Counted from the stretch's first letter, positions 15,913-24,204 are shown. The stretch: 64,000 nt of DNA from an uncultured Allomuricauda sp. (GCF_947495325.1 NZ_CANLYK010000001.1:1426001-1490000), one strand, 5' to 3'. Made by a program: numbers and translations. Notes: generated by a model from the sequence alone, not told the origin.

Positions 15913-16959
15913 ATGAGAAGAATACCTTTATCGTTTTTGTTTTTTTGTATCGTACAATTTGTCGTGGCACAGAATGCGTTTCAAAAAGCTTTTACTTCCA
16001 AAACCAAATCTACAAAAGAAAACATTCGCATAGAATTTTATGATGATTTAGGAAATTTGGGACACTTGCCTATTTCCATTATAAAAGGTAAACTGGAAGG
16101 ACCGGTTTTCACCATTGTTGCCGGTGTTCACGGTTATGAATATCCACCAATTATTGCAACGCAAAAATTACTACAGGAAATCAAAACAGACGAGCTTAAA
16201 GGAACATTAATCATCATTCCAATTGCCAATATCGCTTCCTTTTACACACGAACCCCTTTTATTAATCCCCAAGATCAGAAAAATTTAAACAATGCCTTTC
16301 CTGGAAAAAAGAATGGTAGCATTACCGAACAAATAGCCTATTTTATGACTACTAATATTATTGCTTCAAGTGATGTTTTTCTAGATGTTCACGGTGGGGA
16401 TGCTTGCGAAGACCTTATTCCTTTTGTATGCTATTACAACAACACAAAAAAACCAGAGCAAACTGTATTAGCGAAGAAACTTTCTGAAAATTGCGGATTT
16501 GAATACGTTGTTTCCTATCCCTATACAATTTCGGATACTGAACCGGCCAAGTATACTTTTAAACAAGCGGTGCAAGACGGAAAAACAGCCCTAAGTATTG
16601 AATGTGGCAAATTAGGGAACGTACAGAAAGAGAATGTCGATTTGATTAAAAAGGGGGTATATAATATGCTTGAAACGATGGATATGTATTCAAATGGATC
16701 TGGACCCCATAAGAATATTATTTATCGCAATAGCCAGACTTATATAAAATCCAGTGTGAATGGCATTTTTCATAGCGACTATAAAGCTGGGGATAAAGTA
16801 AATACAAATGACGTTGTTGGTTATACTACTGATGAATTTGGTATTGTTCTAGAGGAATACAGATCATCTAACGATGGCATTATTTTGTATATGCTTGCCA
16901 CGCCGCCAATAAATAGTGATGATACCGTAATGTGTATCAGTACTTATTTAGAAGACTAA
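15913..16959 (+). CDS. Secreted AstE/AspA (M14-like) zinc hydrolase
   Basis: Cassette 17 (348 aa). A signal peptide (1-19, FVVAQ) precedes a succinylglutamate desuccinylase/aspartoacylase domain. GVHGYEYPP supplies zinc ligands His73 and Glu76, NLNNAFPG forms the substrate loop, and LDVHGGD supplies His160. Family members remove acyl groups from amino acids or cut carboxy-terminal residues. An exported form suggests peptide or N-acyl amino acid scavenging, which is inferred. The C-terminal 70 residues form the usual beta domain. Confidence 0.88.
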   Translation: MRRIPLSFLFFCIVQFVVAQNAFQKAFTSKTKSTKENIRIEFYDDLGNLGHLPISIIKGKLEGPVFTIVAGVHGYEYPPIIATQKLLQEIKTDELKGTLIIIPIANIASFYTRTPFINPQDQKNLNNAFPGKKNGSITEQIAYFMTTNIIASSDVFLDVHGGDACEDLIPFVCYYNNTKKPEQTVLAKKLSENCGFEYVVSYPYTISDTEPAKYTFKQAVQDGKTALSIECGKLGNVQKENVDLIKKGVYNMLETMDMYSNGSGPHKNIIYRNSQTYIKSSVNGIFHSDYKAGDKVNTNDVVGYTTDEFGIVLEEYRSSNDGIILYMLATPPINSDDTVMCISTYLED

Positions 16960-16969
16960 ACTTTTATAA

Positions 16970-17058
16970 AACATAACTAATACGTGCTAACCGAAAGTTC
17001 GTACATATTTACAAAGACCGACAAATAGTTGATTTGGCTATTAAGAATGAAAAACAAA
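16970..17058 (+). repeat. Truncated inter-cassette element E17
   Basis: It contains GTGCTAACCGAAAG, TATTTACAAAGACCGAC, and an AATGAAAAACAAAATGAAAAAC end like the core of E1 and E15. The right arm is missing and the core runs into the start codon of the next gene, the same type of fusion as at 13514. Confidence 0.6.
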
Positions 17059-17952
17059 ATGAAAAACTTGATAAAACCGATATTACTATTATTAGTGTCA
17101 GTGTCATATTCTCAAGAAATAACCACTGATTTAAATTATTTTCCAAAAGTAGAATTCAATGATAAAATTGTTGGAAGTACTATTGATGATAAGGGTACTA
17201 CTTTTGAAAAAATAGTACTGGATGGATTTGATTCCAAAATTCCATTTTACATCATTAAACCAAAAAATAGAAAAGAGGGAGAATTTGTAATACTTCTTCA
17301 TGGTCTGACGGGTAATAAAGACAATTGGGTTGATCCAACAACCAGTCTATCCGAAAAATATGTAAAGCTTAAAGATTCATTATTGACACATGGATATTCG
17401 GTAATAATCCCTGATGCAAAATATCATGGAGAACGAAGTTATGAAGCGAACTTTGCTTCACCCGTGACTTTTTTCCCGTCACAAGATTCTCAAAAAGTAT
17501 ATAATTTATTTTCCACAACGGTTAAGGATATCAGAATTATAATGGATTATATGCAATCTAGTTTAGGAAATACATCGACTACTTTTGACGTGATTGGTTA
17601 TAGCATGGGTGGAATGATGGCGATACTTTTAAACTCGGTTGATGACAGATTGAATCGAGTTGTTGTTTGTGTAGCACCTTTGGATGTCCAAAAAAATTCC
17701 AAAAGAATAGGAATGCACGAAGAGAATGCAAAAGGCTTGGATGCAATATCACCAAATAACTATGCAACAGCACAAAAAGCACCCATTTACTTGCTTATGG
17801 GTACCAAAGACGGTTGGTATACTAGAGAAGAAGCCCAAGACTTTTTTGATAAGATAACCATCAAAGACAAATCATTGAAATTCTACGAATCTGGACATTA
17901 TCTGCCTGATGAGTTTATTTCAGATATAATCAAAGGTGTGACTAAAGAATAA
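17059..17952 (+). CDS. Secreted alpha/beta hydrolase (esterase-like)
   Basis: Start chosen at ATG 17059, which gives a compact signal peptide (MKNLIKPILLLLVSVSYSQ). ATG 17047 and TTG 17029 lie in frame inside the upstream repeat remnant. The mature part has the oxyanion segment LLHGLTGNKDNW, nucleophile Ser182 in VIGYSMGGMM, an acidic residue in MGTKDGWYT and His in ESGHYLP. This is a complete serine-hydrolase triad. Substrate unknown; esterases of this shape act on small esters or acylated sugars. Confidence 0.87.
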   Translation: MKNLIKPILLLLVSVSYSQEITTDLNYFPKVEFNDKIVGSTIDDKGTTFEKIVLDGFDSKIPFYIIKPKNRKEGEFVILLHGLTGNKDNWVDPTTSLSEKYVKLKDSLLTHGYSVIIPDAKYHGERSYEANFASPVTFFPSQDSQKVYNLFSTTVKDIRIIMDYMQSSLGNTSTTFDVIGYSMGGMMAILLNSVDDRLNRVVVCVAPLDVQKNSKRIGMHEENAKGLDAISPNNYATAQKAPIYLLMGTKDGWYTREEAQDFFDKITIKDKSLKFYESGHYLPDEFISDIIKGVTKE

Positions 17953-17964
17953 AAACTCTGAGCG

Positions 17965-17995
17965 ACAATAACTATAATTCATTTTGGATTTGACT
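17965..17995 (+). repeat. Relic of inter-cassette element E18
   Basis: GCGACAATAACTATAATTCATTTTGG keeps the ACTATAATTCATT box of subfamily C/D, but all else is lost. The space between the two genes is only 54 bases. Confidence 0.45.
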
Positions 17996-18006
17996 AAAAT
18001 TAAAAA

Positions 18007-18561
18007 ATGAACAAAACTGAAATATCAACTGATAGACTAAACTTAAGATTGATTGAATTATCGGATTTAGATTCAATCCACAATTTACATTCCTTACCAG
18101 AAACGGATGAGTTTAATGCGTTGGGGATTCCAAAAAATATTGAAGAAACCAAATCCATAATTGAACCTTGGATTGTAGAGAATCAACTGCCCAAAATAAA
18201 AAATTACACTTTTGCAATTGATATCAAATCGAATGGAAAATTTATTGGCCTATTTGGATTAAAACTCGGAAATAAGAAATATAAAGGGGCTGAAATTTGG
18301 TATAAAATACATTCTGATCATTGGAAAAAAGGGTATGCCACAGAATCTTTAAATGCAGTAATAAAATTTGGATTTGAAGCTCTTAAATTACACCGGATAG
18401 AAGCAGGATGCGCTGTGAACAATATCGGCTCAATTAAAGTTCTAGAAAAAGCGGGAATGATAAGAGAGGGACGAGGAAGGCTAATATTACCTTTAAAATC
18501 AGGTTGGTCCGACAACTTTAAGTATTCAATACTTGAAACCGACGAAAGAAAAAGTAACTAA
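18007..18561 (+). CDS. GNAT acetyltransferase, RimJ/RimL type
   Basis: 184 aa. The opening TDRLNLRLIELSDLD, the YKGAEIWYKIHSDHWKKGYATE block (KKGYATE as the acetyl-CoA loop) and HRIEAGCAVNNIGSIKVLEKAGM are standard for the RimJ/RimL branch, which acetylates protein N-termini or small molecules. It lies in the decayed part of the array, in the same orientation as the other cassettes. Substrate unknown. Confidence 0.9.
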   Translation: MNKTEISTDRLNLRLIELSDLDSIHNLHSLPETDEFNALGIPKNIEETKSIIEPWIVENQLPKIKNYTFAIDIKSNGKFIGLFGLKLGNKKYKGAEIWYKIHSDHWKKGYATESLNAVIKFGFEALKLHRIEAGCAVNNIGSIKVLEKAGMIREGRGRLILPLKSGWSDNFKYSILETDERKSN

Positions 18562-18564
18562 GCA

Positions 18565-18597
18565 TAACAATAGCTGTATGTAATTGCTAAATTAATA
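18565..18597 (+). repeat. Relic of inter-cassette element E19
   Basis: ACAATAGCTGTATGTAATTGCTAAATT resembles the left half (AAC-AAT...GTAATTGC) of the palindromes and is similar to E20. The right arm is absent. Confidence 0.45.
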
Positions 18598-18600
18598 TTG

Positions 18601-19008
18601 ATGGAAGTATTTTTTTACGGCCTATTTATGGATGAAGATCTATTGATTGGAAATGGAATAAATCCATTAAATCCTAGAAAAGGACATTTAAATAACTACA
18701 CTTTAAAAATAGGGAATCGAGCTTCCCTAATACAAACTAAAGGAGAAAAAGCCTATGGTATTGTAATGACGGTAAACGAGGAAGAAATTACCAAACTATA
18801 TTCTGAAAAGAGTGTTTCTGATTACATTCCCGAGAAAGTAAACGTTATCTCAGAAACTAATGAACATATAACAGCAACATGCTATAACCTTCCTCTTGAG
18901 CTACTTACGGGGACAAATGAATTGTATACAAAATCTCTCTATAAATTAGCTGAAAAACTGAACTTTCCCAAAGAATATTTAAGAACCATAAGTAAAAATC
19001 ATATGTAA
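18601..19008 (+). CDS. Gamma-glutamylcyclotransferase-like protein
   Basis: 136 aa from ATG 18601 (an in-frame TTG lies at 18598). EVFFYGLFMDEDLL at the start corresponds to the FxYGtL loop of the gamma-glutamylcyclotransferase/AIG2 fold, and YGIVMTVNEEEITKLYS to the strand-helix that follows. The usual catalytic Glu is not obvious, so activity is uncertain. The stop codon overlaps the next palindrome arm ATGTAAC. Confidence 0.75.
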   Translation: MEVFFYGLFMDEDLLIGNGINPLNPRKGHLNNYTLKIGNRASLIQTKGEKAYGIVMTVNEEEITKLYSEKSVSDYIPEKVNVISETNEHITATCYNLPLELLTGTNELYTKSLYKLAEKLNFPKEYLRTISKNHM

Positions 19009-19058
19009 CAGTGATTATACGTAATTGCTAAACTACTCATAAACTATGACCGTTACAT
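19003..19058 (+). repeat. Last recognisable inter-cassette element E20
   Basis: ATGTAAC (19003-19009) and GTTACAT (19052-19058) are exact complements, with ATTATACG following the left arm and ACTATGACC before the right. At 56 bp it is a short but complete palindrome and the last element of this kind I see. It marks the distal border of the array. Confidence 0.65.
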
Positions 19059-19070
19059 TAAATTAAAAAA

Positions 19071-20156
19071 ATGAACAAAAAAAATATCGTACCATTAGCA
19101 ACGCTTTTAATCCTTTGTATTTCTCCACTACTAAATAGTTGTTTAAACACCACTAAGGAACCTGATAAAAAAGAAGCGACAAAATCCGTGTATGCAAGTG
19201 ATATCATTCCATTTTTCAATCATTGGAATTTGATTTTAGGTGATGGGTCAAATGCTGGTAAGGCAATTGACTTTAAGCACGATGATTTCTTTTACACTGC
19301 GAATGATGGCAAAAGGAATTGGGTAGTTTATAAAGCCCCTAATGCAGGAGATACCCATGGAACTTCAAACAATACAAGGACCGAATTGGCCCAGGTAAAA
19401 AAATGGTCTCCTGAAACCGATGCTAAATTGACAGCTACGCTCAAAGTCATGAACGTATCAACAACGGGAGATGCCCGGGTAGCGGCATCATACGCAGTGG
19501 TTGTAGGTCAAATTCATAGCGCCGATGGACATGAGAACGAACCCCTTAAGATATTTTACAAGAAATTCCCAGGCCACACCAAAGGTTCTGTTTTTTGGCA
19601 TTATGAAATAAATACCGCTGGTGATGACAATTCTGGAAGATGGGACTATTCAACAGCCGTTTGGGGCAATGACTTTTCTGTTGTTGGCACTGAAGAAAAC
19701 ACCTATCCAGAAGAACCTAAGGATGGTATTGCATTGGGTGAGGAATTCAGTTATGAAATTGATGTCAAGGACGGCATGATGAATTTGAAATTTACAAGTG
19801 AAGGACATGAGACCAAATCGTTTACAAAAAATTTAATCGTATCAGAGTATACAACAACTGCTGATATTCCTGAACAAACGCAAGATTTATTCGTACCAAT
19901 TGGTCAGGATGGGGTTGAGCGTGAAAATGCGTATGCCGATGAAGGGCTTTTTTTTAAGCTAGGTTCCTACAATCAAACCAATGGAAAATCTCCTGAAGTA
20001 AACAAGAACTGGTGTTCTGGTGCCGAAACGCATGGCGGTGATATTCAAAAACAATACAAAGACGGAAACTACGCTGAAGTATGGTTTAAAACAGCGAATA
20101 TCTATGTAAGTGATGCTGCCGTGTCCAATGAAGGCTATTTCACCAAGAATGATTGA
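19071..20156 (+). CDS. PL7 alginate lyase lipoprotein
   Basis: 361 aa. A lipobox (LLNSC, Cys24) puts the mature enzyme on a membrane surface. The three PL7 signature blocks are present: RTEL at 103-106 in NNTRTELAQ, QIH at 147-149, and FFKLGSYNQ near 305. Arg, Gln, His and Tyr of these blocks form the beta-jelly-roll active cleft that cuts alginate by beta-elimination. QIH (not QVH) is associated with activity on guluronate-containing stretches. No PL6/PL17 or SusCD genes lie beside it, so it is not within a full alginate utilisation locus here. Confidence 0.92.
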   Translation: MNKKNIVPLATLLILCISPLLNSCLNTTKEPDKKEATKSVYASDIIPFFNHWNLILGDGSNAGKAIDFKHDDFFYTANDGKRNWVVYKAPNAGDTHGTSNNTRTELAQVKKWSPETDAKLTATLKVMNVSTTGDARVAASYAVVVGQIHSADGHENEPLKIFYKKFPGHTKGSVFWHYEINTAGDDNSGRWDYSTAVWGNDFSVVGTEENTYPEEPKDGIALGEEFSYEIDVKDGMMNLKFTSEGHETKSFTKNLIVSEYTTTADIPEQTQDLFVPIGQDGVERENAYADEGLFFKLGSYNQTNGKSPEVNKNWCSGAETHGGDIQKQYKDGNYAEVWFKTANIYVSDAAVSNEGYFTKND

Positions 20157-20307
20157 ATCAATATTTGATTTCTCTTAATCATTGACTTAGGGTTATTTCT
20201 AAATAGTTTTCATATGTCATTCCGTCTATGTTTATTAAATTTAGGTGGAAAACCATGTGTCCACTAAAAAAGTGAAAAATATACCATGGGAAAGCCAAAC
20301 AATTAAC

Positions 20308-20604
20308 ATGATACGAATACTATATAGCTGGAAAGTAGAGCCAGAAAAGTTAGAACTTTTCATTAAGACATGGAAAACAACTACCACTAAAATTCATAAA
20401 GAAGTTGAAGGAGCAAGAGGTAGTTTTATGTTACAAAATGATAAAGATCTTAGAAAAATAAAAACAGTGGCAAGATGGGATTCCCTTGATCACTGGAAAA
20501 AATTTTGGCATGATAGCAACCCTAGCCAAATGCGGTCCATGCATGATTTGGGAGAACGACTCTCCGTGGAAATCTTTAGGGAAATTGATGATTTTACAAA
20601 ATAA
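20308..20604 (+). CDS. Small ABM-like (dimeric alpha+beta barrel) protein
   Basis: 98 aa from ATG 20308 (an upstream in-frame GTG at 20245 gives an unlikely basic extension). MIRILYSWKVEPEKLELFIKTW is the first strand and helix, and ARGSFMLQND...VARWDSLDHWKKFW the central strands and helix of an antibiotic-biosynthesis-monooxygenase-like fold. The ligand is unknown. Confidence 0.72.
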   Translation: MIRILYSWKVEPEKLELFIKTWKTTTTKIHKEVEGARGSFMLQNDKDLRKIKTVARWDSLDHWKKFWHDSNPSQMRSMHDLGERLSVEIFREIDDFTK

Positions 20605-20689
20605 CGCAAAGTAGAAACAAAATAAGCTCGAAGAATTGAATGCGTCAACATTATAATAGCAATTAAAACTACCCACCATTTAAAACAGT

Positions 20690-22069
20690 ATGAAAATTAA
20701 AAATCTAATAATTACACTTCTTTTACTAATAAGCTTCAGTTCTTCGGCCCAAAATATTTTCAGGACAGTATGTAAAGGAGATTTGAAAAGATTGGATAGT
20801 CTTATCCAACACAATTCCATAAATATTCAAGATAACCAGGACAGGTCATTATTGCATTGGGCAATAGGGTGCAAAAAACAAGATGTTTTTGACGCTCTGA
20901 TTGCTAAAGGGATTGATTTCAATATTGAGGACAATCAAAAGAGAACACCTTTGCATTTAGCAGTCAATTTTGAAAGTGAACACTGTTTTGATGCGCTTCA
21001 AAATTTACAGACCGATAACTCTTGGATTGATAACTACGGACCAGTTTTACTGGAAAGCGCCGTTTTAAATAAAAGTGAATTATTTGTTGAAAAACTGGTG
21101 AAAATTGGAATTGACATCGACTCCAAAAACGAAAGAGGCAGTACACCATTGGAGATAGCAAAACGGATAGACGCAACTGAAATCCATACTTTGCTTTTAT
21201 CTTTGGGAGCAGATGAAAATTCAGTTCGCACCTTTACAATGAATGGTGCGTATATGGGACAGAAACCACCAGAACTTGTTCCAAGTATGTTTGCGCCAAA
21301 CTTTATTTCTACAGAAGAATCAGAATTTGGTTCTTTTTTTAGTGCAGATGGAACAGAGTTTTACCTTGGGGTAGATGTGAACGGTAAAAGTGAAATTCTA
21401 TATTCTAAAATGATAGGTGCGGAATGGAACAAACCAAAAACTTTTCTTTCGCATGAGCGCTATGGTTACAATGACCCCTTTCTCTCCAATGATGAAAATA
21501 GATTATACTTTATATCCGAAAGAGCTTTAGATGGCGTTGGCGATTTGAAAGATGTTGATATTTGGTATATCCAAAAGAATGACAATACATGGTCTGAGCC
21601 TATAAATGCAGGTCCAAACATAAACACAGACGGGAACGAATATTACATTTCGTTTACCAATGAGGGCACAATGTATTTTTCATCCAATGGTCACAATTCA
21701 AAAAAAGATGACCATGATATCTATTACTCAAAAAATGTGGGTGGTACCTTTCAAAAATCAATTCCCCTTGGCGATGCAATCAATACAACCAATTATGAAG
21801 GAGATGTTTTTGTTGCGCCAGATGAATCCTATATTATCTTCTGTTCAACCCGCGATGATGGATTTGGACAGGGCGATTTATACATAAGTTTTAAAAATAC
21901 TGATGACAGTTGGACCACAGCAGTAAATATGGGAGAGCCTTTAAACACTAAAAATTATGAATATTGCCCTTTTGTAAGCAAAGACGGCAACTATTTGTTC
22001 TACACGAGTAACCAGGATATCTTTTGGGTAAGCACAAACATTATAAACGAGATTAAAAATAAAATGTAA
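20690..22069 (+). CDS. Secreted ankyrin-repeat / PD40 beta-propeller fusion
   Basis: 459 aa. The signal peptide (1-20, FSSSAQ) is followed by about four ankyrin repeats at 28-185 (LLHWAIGCKKQDVFDALIAKG, TPLHLAVNFES, TPLEIAKRIDATEIHTLLLSLG). From about 215 to 455 there are five or more PD40/TolB-type blades (YFISERALDGVGD, MYFSSNGHNSKKDDHDIYYS, IIFCSTRDDGFGQGDLYIS). Both parts are protein-interaction or ligand-binding modules; no catalytic site is seen. It likely works in the periplasm or at the surface. Confidence 0.87.
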   Translation: MKIKNLIITLLLLISFSSSAQNIFRTVCKGDLKRLDSLIQHNSINIQDNQDRSLLHWAIGCKKQDVFDALIAKGIDFNIEDNQKRTPLHLAVNFESEHCFDALQNLQTDNSWIDNYGPVLLESAVLNKSELFVEKLVKIGIDIDSKNERGSTPLEIAKRIDATEIHTLLLSLGADENSVRTFTMNGAYMGQKPPELVPSMFAPNFISTEESEFGSFFSADGTEFYLGVDVNGKSEILYSKMIGAEWNKPKTFLSHERYGYNDPFLSNDENRLYFISERALDGVGDLKDVDIWYIQKNDNTWSEPINAGPNINTDGNEYYISFTNEGTMYFSSNGHNSKKDDHDIYYSKNVGGTFQKSIPLGDAINTTNYEGDVFVAPDESYIIFCSTRDDGFGQGDLYISFKNTDDSWTTAVNMGEPLNTKNYEYCPFVSKDGNYLFYTSNQDIFWVSTNIINEIKNKM

Positions 22070-22139
22070 AATCTAGTTTTTTTACATGGAATCTTTCATA
22101 AACCAACCTTAGCCACAATTGAATAAATAAAATTAGAAT

Positions 22140-23198
22140 ATGCTTCTTAAAACCATAGCTCGTATTGCTTTTCTTAGTTATTTGTCGTTTTTGAATGTTT
22201 ATGGGCAAGAAATAAATGTGACCTATAATTACTCCTCGGTTAAAAAACTCATTGAGATTTTAGATAAAGGAGAACTTTTAGAAAACGATTTTGATGAATT
22301 AATGAGTTTAAATGGAAGTAAGGCATATCTAAAAAAAATGGCCACATTCTTTTCTGGAGTAGATGAGTTAAGCTTTAAGAGAAGTTTGGACGCCGCTGCA
22401 AAAGGAAACCCTCTTGAAAATGATCTTTTTATGTTTGAAAGAGTCATTAATTCGGTTCCTGAGGCCAAAAAACTATTAGCAGCAGTAGCAAAGAAGGAAG
22501 AAGAGCTGACCCAAAATTCTACAGCGCTTTTAAAAAATTATTCCCCAAGTGACATAAAAATTGATGTGACCGTATATATGATTCTTGGTATAATTGGTGG
22601 AGGATGGACTTTTGATGATTCCAAGAATTCGTTTTACCTGGATTTTTCTTTATTAAAGGAAGATATTAATGGACTAACCTATTTGGCTGCACATGAACTC
22701 TATCATCTTATTCAATATAGATTTATGAAAACCACTCCGGATAAAACTGAAAAGGTTTCTTTTTTATTGGACCAAATGGTTAGAGAAGGTTCGGCAACAT
22801 ATGTTGCCGATTTTACAAAACTTACTGCTTCTGGATATTATGTTGATTTTAGCAAAAAAGATTATGCGAGGAATTTCAGAAGAATGGAAAGTAATTTTGC
22901 GCTATTTGAAACGCTTATCTATAAAGCACATCACGATCCTCAATCCAATCTTGATTTACTTTACAATATTGGTTTGAGCGGAATGTATCAAAGTCCATTG
23001 TACTTTGTAGGATATCATATGATAGATTTGATTGAGAAATATAATGGAAGGCAAGAGCTCATTAATTTATTAAAAGAATCTCCAGATAAATTAGTTTTAG
23101 CATATGATCAGCTTTTTACTGAAGGCAAAAATCTGGACGAAAAATACATCCCACTTTCAAAAGCAACAATAGAAATCATAAAATCATTGTATAAATAA
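22140..23198 (+). CDS. Secreted zincin-like peptidase (DUF5700/DUF2268-like)
   Basis: 352 aa. A signal peptide (ending NVYGQ) is followed by a helical domain and then a zinc-helix AAHELYHLIQYRF near residues 183-195 (HELYH = HExxH) and MVREGSATYVADF near 217, whose Glu is the probable third ligand. The arrangement fits gluzincin-like putative Zn-dependent proteases. The substrate is unknown. Confidence 0.78.
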   Translation: MLLKTIARIAFLSYLSFLNVYGQEINVTYNYSSVKKLIEILDKGELLENDFDELMSLNGSKAYLKKMATFFSGVDELSFKRSLDAAAKGNPLENDLFMFERVINSVPEAKKLLAAVAKKEEELTQNSTALLKNYSPSDIKIDVTVYMILGIIGGGWTFDDSKNSFYLDFSLLKEDINGLTYLAAHELYHLIQYRFMKTTPDKTEKVSFLLDQMVREGSATYVADFTKLTASGYYVDFSKKDYARNFRRMESNFALFETLIYKAHHDPQSNLDLLYNIGLSGMYQSPLYFVGYHMIDLIEKYNGRQELINLLKESPDKLVLAYDQLFTEGKNLDEKYIPLSKATIEIIKSLYK

Positions 23199-23338
23199 AA
23201 ATAACTATTGTTCCTATCCTCTCTTTGCTTAACCAACAACCAATTGGCACCCGTGAAATTAAATCTAAAACAAGAATGGGATACTCGCTCAGAAGCTCAA
23301 ACTTTACCGTAATGTTATAATTGAATATATGAAAATTT

Positions 23339-24076
23339 ATGAACGAAATAACTAAGGATTTCTTTTTGAGTCTAGGAATATCTGAAGGAATGACCGTGTT
23401 AGATGTAGGATGTGGAAAAGGTGTTACAACTGAATTAATTTCTGAAATCGTTGGAGATACTGGCAAGGTCATTGGTATAGATTCAAATCAAAATGCAATT
23501 GCCGCCGCCACTTTTAATGCACAATCAAAAAATATCAGCAATATAACATATGTATGTTCGGACATATCTGATTTAACTGAAAAAGAAAACGAGTTTGATG
23601 CTATTTTAGGCAGAAGGGTGCTTATGTATCTCCCTAACCCAAAAACAATACTAAAAGAGTTATCTAAGCTATTAAAGCCAAATGGAATTTTGGGGTTTCA
23701 AGAACATGATTCAACCTCTGTTATCGACAAAGAAAAGATGCCTTTACACTTTATGGTAAATAATTGGATCTGGAAATTGGTTCAAAGCAATGGGGGGAAT
23801 ACCAAAATAGGGCAAAATGTTTGGGATTTCTTTTCCAATGAATTTATTACAATCGAAAATATAAAGTCAGAAGCGGTAATTCAAACTCCTGAAAATAACA
23901 TTTCACTAACTCCTATTCTCCAGGCACTATCAGGTCTTTTAATTGCAAAAAACATCGTTTCCAAACAGCATCTTTTGGAAGATAATTTGTTGGAAAAACT
24001 TGAATTAGAAAAGAAAAATTCTGAATGTGTTTTTATACGGGAACTAATCTTTTTTATATCAGCCAGAAGAAAATAA
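23339..24076 (+). CDS. Class I SAM-dependent methyltransferase
   Basis: 245 aa. VLDVGCGKGVTTEL at about 22-35 is motif I for S-adenosylmethionine binding, VIGIDSN motif II, and DAILGRRVLMYLPNP with LLKPNGILGF the later motifs. The C-terminal part resembles small-molecule methyltransferases of the UbiE type. A TGA lies in frame just upstream, so ATG 23339 is the earliest usable start. The acceptor is unknown. Confidence 0.88.
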   Translation: MNEITKDFFLSLGISEGMTVLDVGCGKGVTTELISEIVGDTGKVIGIDSNQNAIAAATFNAQSKNISNITYVCSDISDLTEKENEFDAILGRRVLMYLPNPKTILKELSKLLKPNGILGFQEHDSTSVIDKEKMPLHFMVNNWIWKLVQSNGGNTKIGQNVWDFFSNEFITIENIKSEAVIQTPENNISLTPILQALSGLLIAKNIVSKQHLLEDNLLEKLELEKKNSECVFIRELIFFISARRK

Positions 24077-24191
24077 TAAATCGATGCTCAATATTGGAGT
24101 ATTATAAATTAAATACAATTTGATAATTACTCAGTTCGAGTATTGAAAAATTTGTTGATTTACATACTAAGGAAAGTTAAGTTAGCCGCAT

Positions 24192-24199
24192 TATCTTTG
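24192..24199 (+). promoter_or_regulatory. Candidate -7 box of the metallo-beta-lactamase gene
   Basis: TATCTTTG matches the Bacteroidota -7 consensus TAnnTTTG. It ends 5 bases before ATG 24205, so a transcript from it would have almost no leader. No well-spaced TTTG -33 box is seen. Confidence 0.35.
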
Positions 24200-24204
24200 T
24201 TCTT

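Noticed and set aside
23176..23472. Antisense open frame over the methyltransferase start
   Set aside because: A shadow of the real gene. The GTG-started stretch upstream (23253-23312) with QEWDTRSE also looked gene-like but stops after 20 codons.
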